DNA from: Betaproteobacteria bacterium
GTDB taxonomy: Bacteria > Pseudomonadota > Gammaproteobacteria > Burkholderiales > Burkholderiaceae_C
Assembly (NCBI GenBank): GCA_009923345.1
Contig: RFTR01000015.1
Span: 1-19,384, forward strand
Direction of reading: 5' to 3'
DNA length: 19,384 nt
Shown: in pieces, positions 1 to 7,802 of the stretch
Layout: each line of letters begins with the position of its first letter
Position numbering within the stretch: position 1 is the stretch's first letter
The notes under the pieces: generated by a model
Seen by the model: the letters and a program-made list of their open reading frames with translations, nothing else
What the model was told of the DNA's origin: nothing
The model's database searches: none
Program-made: the position numbers and the translations under genes

Positions 1-48
1 TTTCTGTTAATCCGTAGGTCCCTGGTTCGAGCCCAGGTCGAGGAGCCA
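1..48 (+). tRNA. tRNA-Asn(GTT) 3' half, partial; probable attachment-site remnant
   Basis: The sequence runs from the anticodon loop CTGTTAA (anticodon GTT) through a perfect T arm (CCTGG at 21-25, loop TTCGAGC, CCAGG at 33-37), the 3' acceptor strand TCGAGGA, discriminator G and an encoded CCA at 46-48. This is how bacterial tRNA-Asn ends. The three bases before the loop are TTT, whereas pairing with TCC on the 3' side of the anticodon stem needs GGA. The 5' half therefore does not look like tRNA, although the window edge hides the rest. Integrases commonly recombine at tRNA 3' halves, so I read this as a displaced fragment left at an island junction rather than a working gene. A diverged copy lies at 19139-19186. 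Confidence 0.6.
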
Positions 49-51
49 AAT

Positions 52-86
52 AAAAAGCTCTTGCAGCAATGCAAGGGCTTTTTTTT
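52..86. terminator. Bidirectional rho-independent terminator
   Basis: An 11-bp stem with one G-T wobble (AAGCTCTTGCA at 55-65 with TGCAAGGGCTT at 70-80) closes a GCAA loop. Eight T run from 79 to 86 on the plus strand, and an A-rich run before the stem gives a T-rich tract on the minus strand. It can stop transcripts that pass the tRNA-Asn fragment rightward and those of the minus-strand operon, whose last stop codon is about 70 bases away. Confidence 0.8.
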
Positions 87-155
87 AAGTCACATATTTG
101 CTTCAACTTATAGGAATAACATAGTCACAATGATCAATAATTTGAGATAAGGTCG

Positions 156-959
156 TTAAGCGTTCTGCAACGTATCATCAAAAATTGCGACTGCTCTTGT
201 CCAGCCTGCTGAAGCTCCACGAATTTTGTGGGGAAAACAGCTGATATAAAACCCACTGCTCGGCAGGGCTTCAAGGTTGTGCAGTTTTTCCAAATGGCAA
301 TAGCCAATGTCACGCCCGGCCTTGTGCCCTTCCCAAATCAAAGAAGGGTTGCCAGTGTCAGCGTATTTTTTCGCAGTATGAACAAAGGGCGCATCCCAAC
401 TCCATGCATCTGTGCCAGTTAAACGCACGCCACGCTCCAACAAATACATGGTGGCCTCATAGCCCATGCCACACCCACAAGACACATAGTCAGGTTGACC
501 ATATTGCATGCCCGCCCGGGTATTGACCACCACAATTTCCAAGGGCGACAAAGTATGACCGATGCGCTTGAGCTCCGCTTCCACCTCTGCAGCCGTCACC
601 ACATGACCGTCGGGTAAGTGCCGAAAATCCAGCTTCACGCCAGGTTGAAAGCACCATTCCAGCGGCACCTCGTCAATCGTGATGGCTGGTTTGGCTTCGC
701 CATTCGCCTTGTCCATGGTCGAGTGGTAGTGATAAGGCGCGTCCAAATGCGTGCCATTGTGTGTGCACAGTTGGACGAATTCCACGGCCCAGCCTTCACC
801 ATCGGGCAGGTCTTCTTTTTTCAGACCTGGAAAAAATGGCTCGATTTGCGAAATGGTGTTTTGGTGATTGAGGTATTCAATTTTCGGCGCGTAAGCGGGC
901 GGGTCACTGATCACATCGTTTTCTAAATAAATGGACAAATCAACAAATCGACGCGTCAT
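156..959 (-). CDS. Cyclase-family metal-dependent hydrolase
   Basis: This 267-residue protein belongs to the cyclase / kynurenine formamidase-like superfamily (Pfam Cyclase, PF04199). The signature HxGTHxDxPxH is intact at residues 67-77 (H67, H71, D73, H77) and would bind the divalent metal. A further H79 follows. Family members hydrolyse amides, lactones or cyclic ketones. It is the last gene of the operon, 32 bases after the crotonase gene, with GAAAGGG shortly before the ATG. True bacterial kynurenine formamidase is nearer 210 residues, and no tryptophan-catabolism gene is present, so that assignment is unlikely. In this context I infer hydrolytic opening of a ring or lactone intermediate of the pathway; the substrate cannot be read from the sequence. 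Confidence 0.85.
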   Translation of the reverse strand: MTRRFVDLSIYLENDVISDPPAYAPKIEYLNHQNTISQIEPFFPGLKKEDLPDGEGWAVEFVQLCTHNGTHLDAPYHYHSTMDKANGEAKPAITIDEVPLEWCFQPGVKLDFRHLPDGHVVTAAEVEAELKRIGHTLSPLEIVVVNTRAGMQYGQPDYVSCGCGMGYEATMYLLERGVRLTGTDAWSWDAPFVHTAKKYADTGNPSLIWEGHKAGRDIGYCHLEKLHNLEALPSSGFYISCFPHKIRGASAGWTRAVAIFDDTLQNA

Positions 960-991
960 GGTGAGCCCTTTCTTTATCTATGCAATGGCTT

Positions 992-1786
992 TCAGCGACC
1001 CTGAAATTGAGGCGCGCGCTTCTCACGAAAAGCATTAACAGCCTCTTGGTGATCGGCCGTTTTGCTTGACATCTCTTCATAAGCCAGCGATGTCTCCAAC
1101 ACAGTTTGCACCATTTGCTTGAGACCCATATTGACGGATGCCTTGGTCCAGCGGATGGATTTTCCGGCGCCTGCCGCCAATCGCTTGGCAAACTCTTCTA
1201 CCTTGATATCCAAATCTGGTGCCGGGAGCGCGTGGTTAATCAGCCCGATGCGAGCAGCTTCAGTTGCACTCATCAAATCGCCTGTGAGCAAATATTCTTT
1301 GGCTCGCGCATAACCAATCAACTGAGGCCAAATGACAGCACCGCCGTCGCCTGCAACCAACCCGACACTGACATGCGGGTCGCCTATCTTGGCAGTTTCA
1401 CTGGCAAAAATGACATCGCAAAAAAGCGCGATCGTGGCACCCAAGCCGGTGGCATGGCCATTGACTTTGGCGATGATGGGTTTTTGGCAATCCAACAGCG
1501 AGTAAATAATGCGTCTTCCCTCGCGAGCTGTTTTTTCAAAGGAATGGGGAATATCGATCATTTTTTGCATCCAATCGATATCACCTCCCGCAGAAAATGC
1601 CCGACCAGCGCCGGTCAAGACAATGATTTCACTGTCCGGGTCATTGGCCACATCAGAAAACACACAGGCCAACTCCCCATGCATTTGTTCATCCACAGCA
1701 TTCAATTTGTCCGGACGATTCAAAGTCACTTGCAAGACTTTTCCTAGCCTGTCAAATTTAAGTGTTTGATATTGATCGAAATGCAT
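992..1786 (-). CDS. Enoyl-CoA hydratase/isomerase (crotonase) family protein, copy 1
   Basis: The 264-residue length is normal for a single-domain crotonase. The oxyanion-hole segments are visible: AFSAGGD at residues 63-69 and the glycine-rich stretch from G110 (HATGLGA). Of the two glutamates used by classical hydratases (Glu144 and Glu164 in the rat enzyme), the first position is occupied by His138 (GDPHVSVG) and the second is kept as Glu164 (AKEYLLTG). Members with one glutamate often act as isomerases, hydrolases or C-C bond cleaving enzymes, so a plain hydratase role is not certain. The gene lies 27 bases after the thiolase gene, which fits a step just before or around thiolysis. No strong Shine-Dalgarno sequence is seen at the ATG; the start is chosen from protein length. 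Confidence 0.88.
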   Translation of the reverse strand: MHFDQYQTLKFDRLGKVLQVTLNRPDKLNAVDEQMHGELACVFSDVANDPDSEIIVLTGAGRAFSAGGDIDWMQKMIDIPHSFEKTAREGRRIIYSLLDCQKPIIAKVNGHATGLGATIALFCDVIFASETAKIGDPHVSVGLVAGDGGAVIWPQLIGYARAKEYLLTGDLMSATEAARIGLINHALPAPDLDIKVEEFAKRLAAGAGKSIRWTKASVNMGLKQMVQTVLETSLAYEEMSSKTADHQEAVNAFREKRAPQFQGR

Positions 1787-1813
1787 ATGTGCTTTGAATA
1801 TCAGTGTTGCGGC

Positions 1814-3001
1814 TCAATGCGCGATTTCAAACAATCCAGCTGCACCCATGCCGCCACCCACACACATGGTCACCACCACATACTTGACACCACGGCGTTT
1901 GCCTTCAATCAGCGCGTGGCCGACCAAACGTGAACCCGTCATGCCGTAGGGGTGACCAACGGAGATACTGCCACCGTTCACGTTGTAAATATCTGGATTG
2001 ATACCCAGTTGATCTCGGCAGTAAATGGCTTGACAAGCAAACGCTTCATTCAATTCCCACAAACCAATATCGTCCACTTTCAATCCGTGTTGCTTGAGCA
2101 ATTTAGGTACTGCATAAATGGGACCGATGCCCATTTCTTCAGGCGCGCAGCCGGCGACAGACATGCCACGGTAAATACCCAAAGGCTGCAGACCACGGCG
2201 CTGGGCCAGACCCGCTTCCATCACTACGCATGCACTAGCGCCGTCAGACAACTGGCTGGCATTACCCGCTGTGATGACGCCGCCTTCAATCACCGGCTTC
2301 AATGAAGTCAATCCTTCCAATACCGTGTCAGGCCGGTTACTCTCATCTTTGTCTAACACCACATCTTTCAAACTGATGGCACCGGTTGCTTTGTCGGCAA
2401 CCGCCATTTGAGTAGCAAAAGAGATGATTTCTTGGTTGAAACGACCCGCTTGTTGGGCTTGTGCCGTACGTTGCTGAGATTGCAAGGCATACAAGTCTTG
2501 CGCTTCACGGCTGATGCCGTATTTTTTTGCAACGAACTCTGCGGTCATCAGCATCGGCATGTAGACATGGGGAACACGCTTTTCAAGTTGGGCGTCTTTA
2601 CCGGCCATGGCGCTTTCAAAGTAGGCTTTTTGTTCTGCCGTGATATTTTCCTGACCACCTGCCACCACCACATCCATGCCATCGACCATGACTTGTTTGG
2701 CGGCTGTGGCAATGGCCATCAAGCCAGAAGCACATTGACGGTCCATGGTTTGACCGGGTGCGGTCACTGGCAAGCCTGCGGCCAAGGCGGCATTGCGTGC
2801 CAAATTCATGCCGGCGGTGCCGCTGGTCAACACCGTGCCCATGACCACATCTTCAACTTCCGCACCCTCGACGCCCGCGCGTTTTACGGCTTGGGCAATC
2901 ACGTGGCCGAGCATGCTCGGGGATTTAGAGTGGTTCAATGAACCTTTGAAGGCACGGCCAATGCCAGTGCGTGCGGTAGATACGATGACGGCTTCTCTCA
3001 T
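1814..3001 (-). CDS. Thiolase (acetyl-CoA C-acyltransferase)
   Basis: This 395-residue protein is a full-length thiolase. It carries the acyl-accepting Cys90 in MDRQCASG, the GHP motif with His350, and the second active-site Cys380 in MCVGGGMGA, so all three catalytic residues are present. The loop after GHP reads YGMTG instead of the usual IGASG, placing it in a divergent subgroup rather than with housekeeping acetoacetyl-CoA thiolases. It would cleave a 3-ketoacyl-CoA to acetyl-CoA and a shortened acyl-CoA as the last beta-oxidation step of the encoded pathway. GGAG lies 8 bases before the ATG. The gene follows the ABC ATPase gene by 30 bases in the same operon. Confidence 0.93.
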   Translation of the reverse strand: MREAVIVSTARTGIGRAFKGSLNHSKSPSMLGHVIAQAVKRAGVEGAEVEDVVMGTVLTSGTAGMNLARNAALAAGLPVTAPGQTMDRQCASGLMAIATAAKQVMVDGMDVVVAGGQENITAEQKAYFESAMAGKDAQLEKRVPHVYMPMLMTAEFVAKKYGISREAQDLYALQSQQRTAQAQQAGRFNQEIISFATQMAVADKATGAISLKDVVLDKDESNRPDTVLEGLTSLKPVIEGGVITAGNASQLSDGASACVVMEAGLAQRRGLQPLGIYRGMSVAGCAPEEMGIGPIYAVPKLLKQHGLKVDDIGLWELNEAFACQAIYCRDQLGINPDIYNVNGGSISVGHPYGMTGSRLVGHALIEGKRRGVKYVVVTMCVGGGMGAAGLFEIAH

Positions 3002-3031
3002 GGGGACTTCTCCAAAGTGGTTTTAAAAATT

Positions 3032-3802
3032 TCAATGACCGCTGCCCAAATAGGCGGCGATCACAGCGGGGTCGTTTTGTATGTCCAGAGGTTGTCCTTC
3101 GGCGATTTTTTGACCAAAGTCGAGCACCACAATCTTGTCAGACAAATCCATGACGACAGGAATATCGTGCTCCACGATCAAGAAGCTGATGCCTAAGGAG
3201 TGACGTACTTTTTGAATCAAAGCCGACATGGCTGCTTTTTCTGTGGTGCTCATCCCGGCCATGGGCTCATCGAGCAAAACCAACTCAGACTTTTGCATCA
3301 GGGCGCGGGCAAACTCCACTTGTTTTTGCCGGCCGTAGCTCAACTCAGTTGGCAGAGCATCAGCCATGTCTTCCATGCCTATGAATGACAACATTTCCAT
3401 TGCAGCCTTTTGAGCCGCTTGTTCTTCTTTGCGCGCTTGGGGTGTGGTGAAAACACCTTGCAGCAATCCGGATGAACCCTTCAGGTAAGCACCTGTCATC
3501 AGGTTTTCAAGCACTGTGAGGCCACCGAACAAGGCCAGGTTTTGAAATGTGCGCGCAATGCCGCTGCGGGCTATTTGGTGGGCAGGCAATCCGGTGATGT
3601 CTTGGGTTTTGAAATGCACCTGCCCGGAGGAAGGTGTGTACATGCCTGTGATGCAATTGAACAAGGTGGTTTTGCCAGCGCCATTGGGGCCAATCAAGGC
3701 GGTGATGTCGCCTGCTGCCAAAGTAAATGACACATCGTTGAGCGCAGTGATGCCGCCAAAGCGCATGACCAATTGAGAGACAGTCAGCATAGGCTCTCTC
3801 AT
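3032..3802 (-). CDS. livG: Branched-chain amino acid-type ABC transporter ATP-binding protein (LivG-like)
   Basis: This 256-residue ABC ATPase has Walker A GPNGAGKTT at residues 38-46, the signature LSYGRQKQ and Walker B LVLLDEPMAGM. LSYG in place of LSGG is the usual LivG form. It would energise the importer built from the binding protein and permeases encoded just upstream. The ATG overlaps the stop of the partner ATPase gene by 4 bases (ATGA), so translation is probably coupled. An internal Met5 is an alternative start. The family also imports aromatic and alicyclic carboxylates, and the neighbours here favour such a cargo over leucine. The gene symbol denotes the family, not the substrate. 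Confidence 0.93.
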   Translation of the reverse strand: MREPMLTVSQLVMRFGGITALNDVSFTLAAGDITALIGPNGAGKTTLFNCITGMYTPSSGQVHFKTQDITGLPAHQIARSGIARTFQNLALFGGLTVLENLMTGAYLKGSSGLLQGVFTTPQARKEEQAAQKAAMEMLSFIGMEDMADALPTELSYGRQKQVEFARALMQKSELVLLDEPMAGMSTTEKAAMSALIQKVRHSLGISFLIVEHDIPVVMDLSDKIVVLDFGQKIAEGQPLDIQNDPAVIAAYLGSGH

Positions 3803-4554
3803 GCGGCACTCTTTCCTGCTTTGGCTTCACCCAAATAGGAGGCCTTCATTTCGGGACTGGCAGACACCTCTTGCGCAGTTCCAGACAAAACGACACGACC
3901 TTGCTGAAGCAAATAAGCCGAGTGCGCAAATGACAAAGCCAAATGGGCGTTTTGCTCGACGATCAACATCGCAGTGCCCATCGTCTCGCCAATCACACGC
4001 AGTTGTTTGTAGATCTCAATCACGATGAGAGGCGCCAGGCCCAGCGACAATTCATCAACCAGTAAGAGCTTAGGCTTGGCAATCATGGCGCGACCCAACG
4101 CCAGCATTTGTTGCTCGCCGCCCGACATCCAGCCTGCGGCTTGATTTCGACGCTCCAGCAAGCGAGGAAACAATTGGTAAACCGCTTGCAGACCGGCTTT
4201 CACTTGGGCGCGCGGTAACACTGCCGCACCCACCAACAGGTTATCTTCCACGCTCAGGTGCTTGAACACCAAACGGCCTTCGGGGACTTGCCCCATGCCC
4301 ATTCGCACCAAACGGTGTGCAGGCATGCCGGAGACAATTTTTCCCGACATGTGCACTCGACCATCGGTGATTTTTCCGTGATACAGATCCAGCAAGCCAG
4401 TGACAGCGCGAATCAAAGTGGATTTGCCCGCCCCATTGGCGCCCAGCAAGGCAACGATACCGCCTTGAGGTACTTGCAAACTCACGTCCTCCAGTGCCAA
4501 ACCCTTGCGGTTGTAAGCCACGCTCAGGTGTTGAATATCCAGCACAGTGTTCAT
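3799..4554 (-). CDS. livF: Branched-chain amino acid-type ABC transporter ATP-binding protein (LivF-like)
   Basis: This is the second ABC ATPase of the importer, 251 residues from the chosen start. It shows Walker A GANGAGKST, a canonical signature MSGGEQQ and Walker B LLLVDELSLGLAP. The final LGLAP is typical of LivF, with Leu replacing the usual Pro after DE. The start at 4554 is preferred to the ATG 15 bases upstream. It forms an ATGA overlap with the stop of the LivM-like permease gene, and GGAG lies 11 bases before it inside that gene. It pairs with the LivG-like ATPase at the inner membrane. Confidence 0.93.
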   Translation of the reverse strand: MNTVLDIQHLSVAYNRKGLALEDVSLQVPQGGIVALLGANGAGKSTLIRAVTGLLDLYHGKITDGRVHMSGKIVSGMPAHRLVRMGMGQVPEGRLVFKHLSVEDNLLVGAAVLPRAQVKAGLQAVYQLFPRLLERRNQAAGWMSGGEQQMLALGRAMIAKPKLLLVDELSLGLAPLIVIEIYKQLRVIGETMGTAMLIVEQNAHLALSFAHSAYLLQQGRVVLSGTAQEVSASPEMKASYLGEAKAGKSAA

Positions 4555-5624
4555 GGTGTGTTTCTCCATGCCGTCCAGCGGTTTTTCAAACTGGTGCCCA
4601 ACCCAGCCACGCCCCCCGGGGCAAAAATCAAGAACACAATGACCAATATGCTGAAAATCAGTTGCACCAACTGGGCTCGGTTTTCCACCAACAGTTTGCT
4701 TAAAAATGCATTTTCAGAACTGGCATCAGGCGACAAACCGCCGATGATGGACGGCAACAGCAACCAAATAGCAGCACCTACCAGCGATCCGGGCAAAGAC
4801 CCCATGCCGCCGATGATGATCATGGCGATGAACTGAATGGCGAAGTTGATATTGAAGGCTTCTGAAGTCACATTGGACAAGTAGTAGGCAAACAAAGCAC
4901 CTGCGACAGAGGCAATAGCCGAACTCAAACCAAAGGCCTTCAAGCGCAAGATACGCACATCCACACCCATGGCAGTGGCAGCCAATTCATGGTCGCGCAT
5001 GGCCAACATGGCTCTGCCTTCTCGGCTTTTCAAGCTGGCTTTCAATCCCACATAAACCAATATCACCAAGGGCAGCAATAAGGCATACCAACGCACAGGC
5101 GTGTTGATTTCAATCGAACCAATGTGGGGCGTGGTATAAGGAATACCCACCACATCAAAGAACTTGAATTGGTACTCTAAAAAAATATAAGTGACCACAT
5201 AGTGCACAGCCAAAGTGGACAGCACAAAATACAAACCGCGCACACGCAGGGATGGCAAACCCGCCAAGGTGCCCGCCAACGCACCCGCCAAGGCTGCAGC
5301 CAACAACACCAGTGGAAACGGCAAGCCCAGTTGGTTGTCAAAAATCGCAGCAGCCATGGCGCCGGTGGCAAAAAACGCAGCATGGCCTATAGAGATCAGA
5401 CCGGCACAGCCCGTGAGGTAGTTCAAGGACAGCGCGCCCAGCATGGAGATAAGCATGAGATTGATTTGGGTCAGTCCCAGATTCAACAACTGGGTATTGG
5501 TCAAAGGAATGCCAAACAAAGCGCGCTCGGTCAGCAAAGTTGGCAAGTACACCAAGATGGCAACCCAAAAAACGAACCACAGCCCATTGACTGGTTTATT
5601 GGAAGCTACAGCGGTTTGGTTCAT
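4551..5624 (-). CDS. livM: Branched-chain amino acid-type ABC transporter permease (LivM-like)
   Basis: The 357-residue inner-membrane permease has many hydrophobic segments and the LivM-type stretch around LTGCAGLISIGHAAFFATGA, followed by a cytoplasmic coupling region (SREGRAMLAMRDHELAATAMG) near the middle. The start at 5624 is chosen over an ATG at 5657. It leaves 4 bases after the LivH-like stop codon instead of a 29-base overlap, and GGAAGGG at 5634-5640 precedes it by 9 bases. It would form the translocation pore with the LivH-like subunit. Confidence 0.93.
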   Translation of the reverse strand: MNQTAVASNKPVNGLWFVFWVAILVYLPTLLTERALFGIPLTNTQLLNLGLTQINLMLISMLGALSLNYLTGCAGLISIGHAAFFATGAMAAAIFDNQLGLPFPLVLLAAALAGALAGTLAGLPSLRVRGLYFVLSTLAVHYVVTYIFLEYQFKFFDVVGIPYTTPHIGSIEINTPVRWYALLLPLVILVYVGLKASLKSREGRAMLAMRDHELAATAMGVDVRILRLKAFGLSSAIASVAGALFAYYLSNVTSEAFNINFAIQFIAMIIIGGMGSLPGSLVGAAIWLLLPSIIGGLSPDASSENAFLSKLLVENRAQLVQLIFSILVIVFLIFAPGGVAGLGTSLKNRWTAWRNTP

Positions 5625-5628
5625 TGCA

Positions 5629-6495
5629 TCAAACCCTTCCGAGTTCACGTTGCCCAAACAAACCCCAGGGTCTTACCATGAGGATGAGCAACAGCAACAC
5701 GTAAATCACGATATCACTTGACTTGGGTGAGATGTATGTTGAAGCCATTTGTTCAATGATGCCGACCAACAAGCCTCCCACAATCGCACCAGGAATGCTT
5801 TGCATGCCACCAATCACTACTGCGGGCAGTGCCAACAAGCCAATGCCTTCTAACTCCGTAGAGGCGATCTGCAACTGACCCAAAAACAAACCACCAACCG
5901 CCGCCAGTGTGGAGCCGATCGCCCAAGCTAACCGGTTCATGGTGTTTACATTGATACCCGAGACCACTGCAGCCTCATGGTTGTCAGCCGAGGCACGCAT
6001 CAACAAGCCCACCGAGGTGAATCGGAAAAACAAACCGAATCCGGCCATGCACACCCAACTGACCAAGGCGGCTGTCAGATGCAAATACGAGATACGAATA
6101 CTGCCCAACATCAACACCCCGGTTGGCAACGGTGTGGTGAGTGAGCGACCTTGCGGACCAAACACAATTTCTATGAACGAGCGCAATGCAATTGATAAAG
6201 CGATCGTCAACATGATGACCGACAACATGGGGCGACCCGACAAAGGTTGAATCAGTACCATGTGAATCAAGACCCCCAACAGGGCTGCCGCACCCACGAT
6301 AAACACAATGGCTAATGGAAAAGGCAGTTGCAGTAGGGACATGGCAGTCACAGCCAAATAAGCACCACACACCACAAACATCCCTTGGGCGAAATTGAAA
6401 ACATCCGTCGCTTTGAAAATCACGGCGAATCCCAAAGCCACCAGGCCATAAATGCTGCCTAAGGCCAGTCCGCTGAAGAACACTTGTTCAAACAT
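5629..6495 (-). CDS. livH: Branched-chain amino acid-type ABC transporter permease (LivH-like)
   Basis: This 288-residue membrane protein opens with the LivH-type segment FFSGLALGSIYGLVALGFAV, then the FNFAQG motif near residue 35, and is hydrophobic through most of its length. Length and pattern match LivH permeases. It partners the LivM-like permease encoded next. The gene starts 27 bases after the stop of the binding-protein gene, with a weak purine-rich AGAGAG upstream of the ATG. Confidence 0.93.
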   Translation of the reverse strand: MFEQVFFSGLALGSIYGLVALGFAVIFKATDVFNFAQGMFVVCGAYLAVTAMSLLQLPFPLAIVFIVGAAALLGVLIHMVLIQPLSGRPMLSVIMLTIALSIALRSFIEIVFGPQGRSLTTPLPTGVLMLGSIRISYLHLTAALVSWVCMAGFGLFFRFTSVGLLMRASADNHEAAVVSGINVNTMNRLAWAIGSTLAAVGGLFLGQLQIASTELEGIGLLALPAVVIGGMQSIPGAIVGGLLVGIIEQMASTYISPKSSDIVIYVLLLLILMVRPWGLFGQRELGRV

Positions 6496-6522
6496 GGTGA
6501 GCTCTCTGGGTTTCGCGTTTCA

Positions 6523-7752
6523 TCAACGCGTGTATTTCTCGTAATCGGCAAAATCACCATAGGCTTTGAACTTGTTGATCGCAAAGTCGTAACCAAACAA
6601 CTTGAACACCACAGGGCCTGTGTTGCTGGTAGGTGTGTACGCAAAAGGCGCAGTCAGACCCTTAGTATCGACCTTGAAGCCTTTGGACAGGCTTTCAATC
6701 AAACGCGCTCTTGTGGGGTTCTTGCCCAATTTGGTCAAGGCTTCAGCGGCCATTTGACCAGCGATCCAACCTGCCACATAGTTAATGTCTTGCTTCATAT
6801 CATCACGACCAATCGTGTCAGCGTATTGCGACAACGCTTTGTTACCCGGGGTTTGATCTGCGCCACCGGGAGTGAAACAACTGATGAACTTGTAATTGGC
6901 TGCAGCTTCACCACCCATGCTTTGGAACATCTGAGGTGCGCCCAGATAGGTAATGCCAAAGGTAGGGATTTTCAAACCGTATTGCGCCAACCCCTTCATC
7001 GTCAGGATGGCTGTGTTGGAAACGCCATACACCGTGATGAAGTCGGGGTTGATTTTCATGATTTCCAAAATTTGGGGTGTCACATCTACCGCCGTGACTT
7101 TCACAGTCAAGTGAGTGGCACTGCCACCCAACTTGCTCACCGCTTCGGCCACATAGTCGTGGTATTCCTTGCCTCCGGCGGTTTCAATGGCCAATGTCAC
7201 CACTTTGGGCGTTTTGAGTTTGAGTTTGTCCACGTGATAGCCCACACCGGCTTGTGCCATTTGTTTGTAGCCGCAAAAGCCGTTGTAGACCATGGGTGTC
7301 ACAGGCTCAGACAAGGCTTTGGTGGCGGTATAGGTGCCCACGATTGGTACCTTGCCCGCTTTGATGGTCGAGGCCAGTGCCACTTGAGAGACAGAGTTGC
7401 CCATGCCTGAAATAGCAATCACCGGTGTTTGACTCACCAGCTTTTCAAAAGCAATTTTGTCAGTGGCAGGATTGAAGCGGTTGTCCTCCGCCAACACATT
7501 GATTTTTCTACCATTGATGCCACCGGCTTCGTTGATTTTGCGCATGTAGTCGCGAAAACCATTGACCCAAACCCCTTGCGAAGCCGAAGTAGGCCCGCTC
7601 ATGTCCATCAACAATCCCCAGTCGATGCGGTCTTTGTAAACGCCGTCTTGTGGCGCATCTTGGCCCCAGGCACTGAGGCTGCAAAAAGCAGCGATCAACA
7701 GGATGCTGAACGGGCGGTATTGACGTGAGGGTTTACGGTTGTGATCAGTCAT
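6523..7752 (-). CDS. ABC transporter periplasmic substrate-binding protein (LivK-like)
   Basis: This 409-residue precursor carries a basic N-terminus and a hydrophobic core (FSILLIAAFCSLSA) that looks like a Sec signal peptide, cleaved probably near SAWG-Q. The mature part begins with the family pattern of type I periplasmic binding proteins (IDWGLLMDMSGPTSASQG, then INEAGGINGRKI). Many such proteins bind small organic acids rather than leucine, and the catabolic neighbours suggest the pathway substrate. The start at 7752 is set by a strong AGGAG 5 bases upstream; an in-frame start at 7818 would put a long polar extension before the signal peptide. A 50-base gap separates it from the crotonase gene upstream, the widest gap in the operon. 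Confidence 0.92.
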   Translation of the reverse strand: MTDHNRKPSRQYRPFSILLIAAFCSLSAWGQDAPQDGVYKDRIDWGLLMDMSGPTSASQGVWVNGFRDYMRKINEAGGINGRKINVLAEDNRFNPATDKIAFEKLVSQTPVIAISGMGNSVSQVALASTIKAGKVPIVGTYTATKALSEPVTPMVYNGFCGYKQMAQAGVGYHVDKLKLKTPKVVTLAIETAGGKEYHDYVAEAVSKLGGSATHLTVKVTAVDVTPQILEIMKINPDFITVYGVSNTAILTMKGLAQYGLKIPTFGITYLGAPQMFQSMGGEAAANYKFISCFTPGGADQTPGNKALSQYADTIGRDDMKQDINYVAGWIAGQMAAEALTKLGKNPTRARLIESLSKGFKVDTKGLTAPFAYTPTSNTGPVVFKLFGYDFAINKFKAYGDFADYEKYTR

Positions 7753-7757
7753 GTTGT

Positions 7758-7762
7758 CTCCT
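7758..7762 (-). promoter_or_regulatory. Ribosome binding site of the ABC binding-protein gene
   Basis: AGGAG on the minus strand lies 5 bases before the ATG at 7752. It is the clearest Shine-Dalgarno sequence in the operon and fixes the start so that the signal peptide is at the true N-terminus. A strong site here fits the need for binding protein in excess over the membrane subunits. Confidence 0.8.
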
Positions 7763-7802
7763 GAAATTGATTGTGATTCTGCGTTGGTGTGTATTGATTT
7801 CA

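Noticed and set aside
1..48. A functional tRNA-Asn cut by the window edge
   Set aside because: The three bases that should complete the anticodon stem are TTT against TCC, giving three mismatches, and the same TTT precedes the pseudo-copy at 19139, so a displaced fragment explains it better.
156..959. Kynurenine formamidase (kynB)
   Set aside because: The metal motif is shared by the whole cyclase family; the protein is longer than KynB, and there are no other tryptophan-catabolism genes around.
2408..2941. A 177-codon plus-strand frame opposite the thiolase
   Set aside because: The product is rich in His, Cys and Gly without family features, and the thiolase on the other strand has all its catalytic residues.
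6484..7410. A 308-codon open frame on the plus strand
   Set aside because: It lies opposite the ABC binding-protein gene, which has a signal peptide, strong ribosome site and family motifs; the plus-strand product resembles no family and is a shadow of codon bias.
3032..7752. A leucine/isoleucine/valine importer proper
   Set aside because: The family match is clear, but the genes sit inside a catabolic operon with no amino-acid genes, so the cargo is more likely the pathway substrate; the liv symbols are used only as family names.
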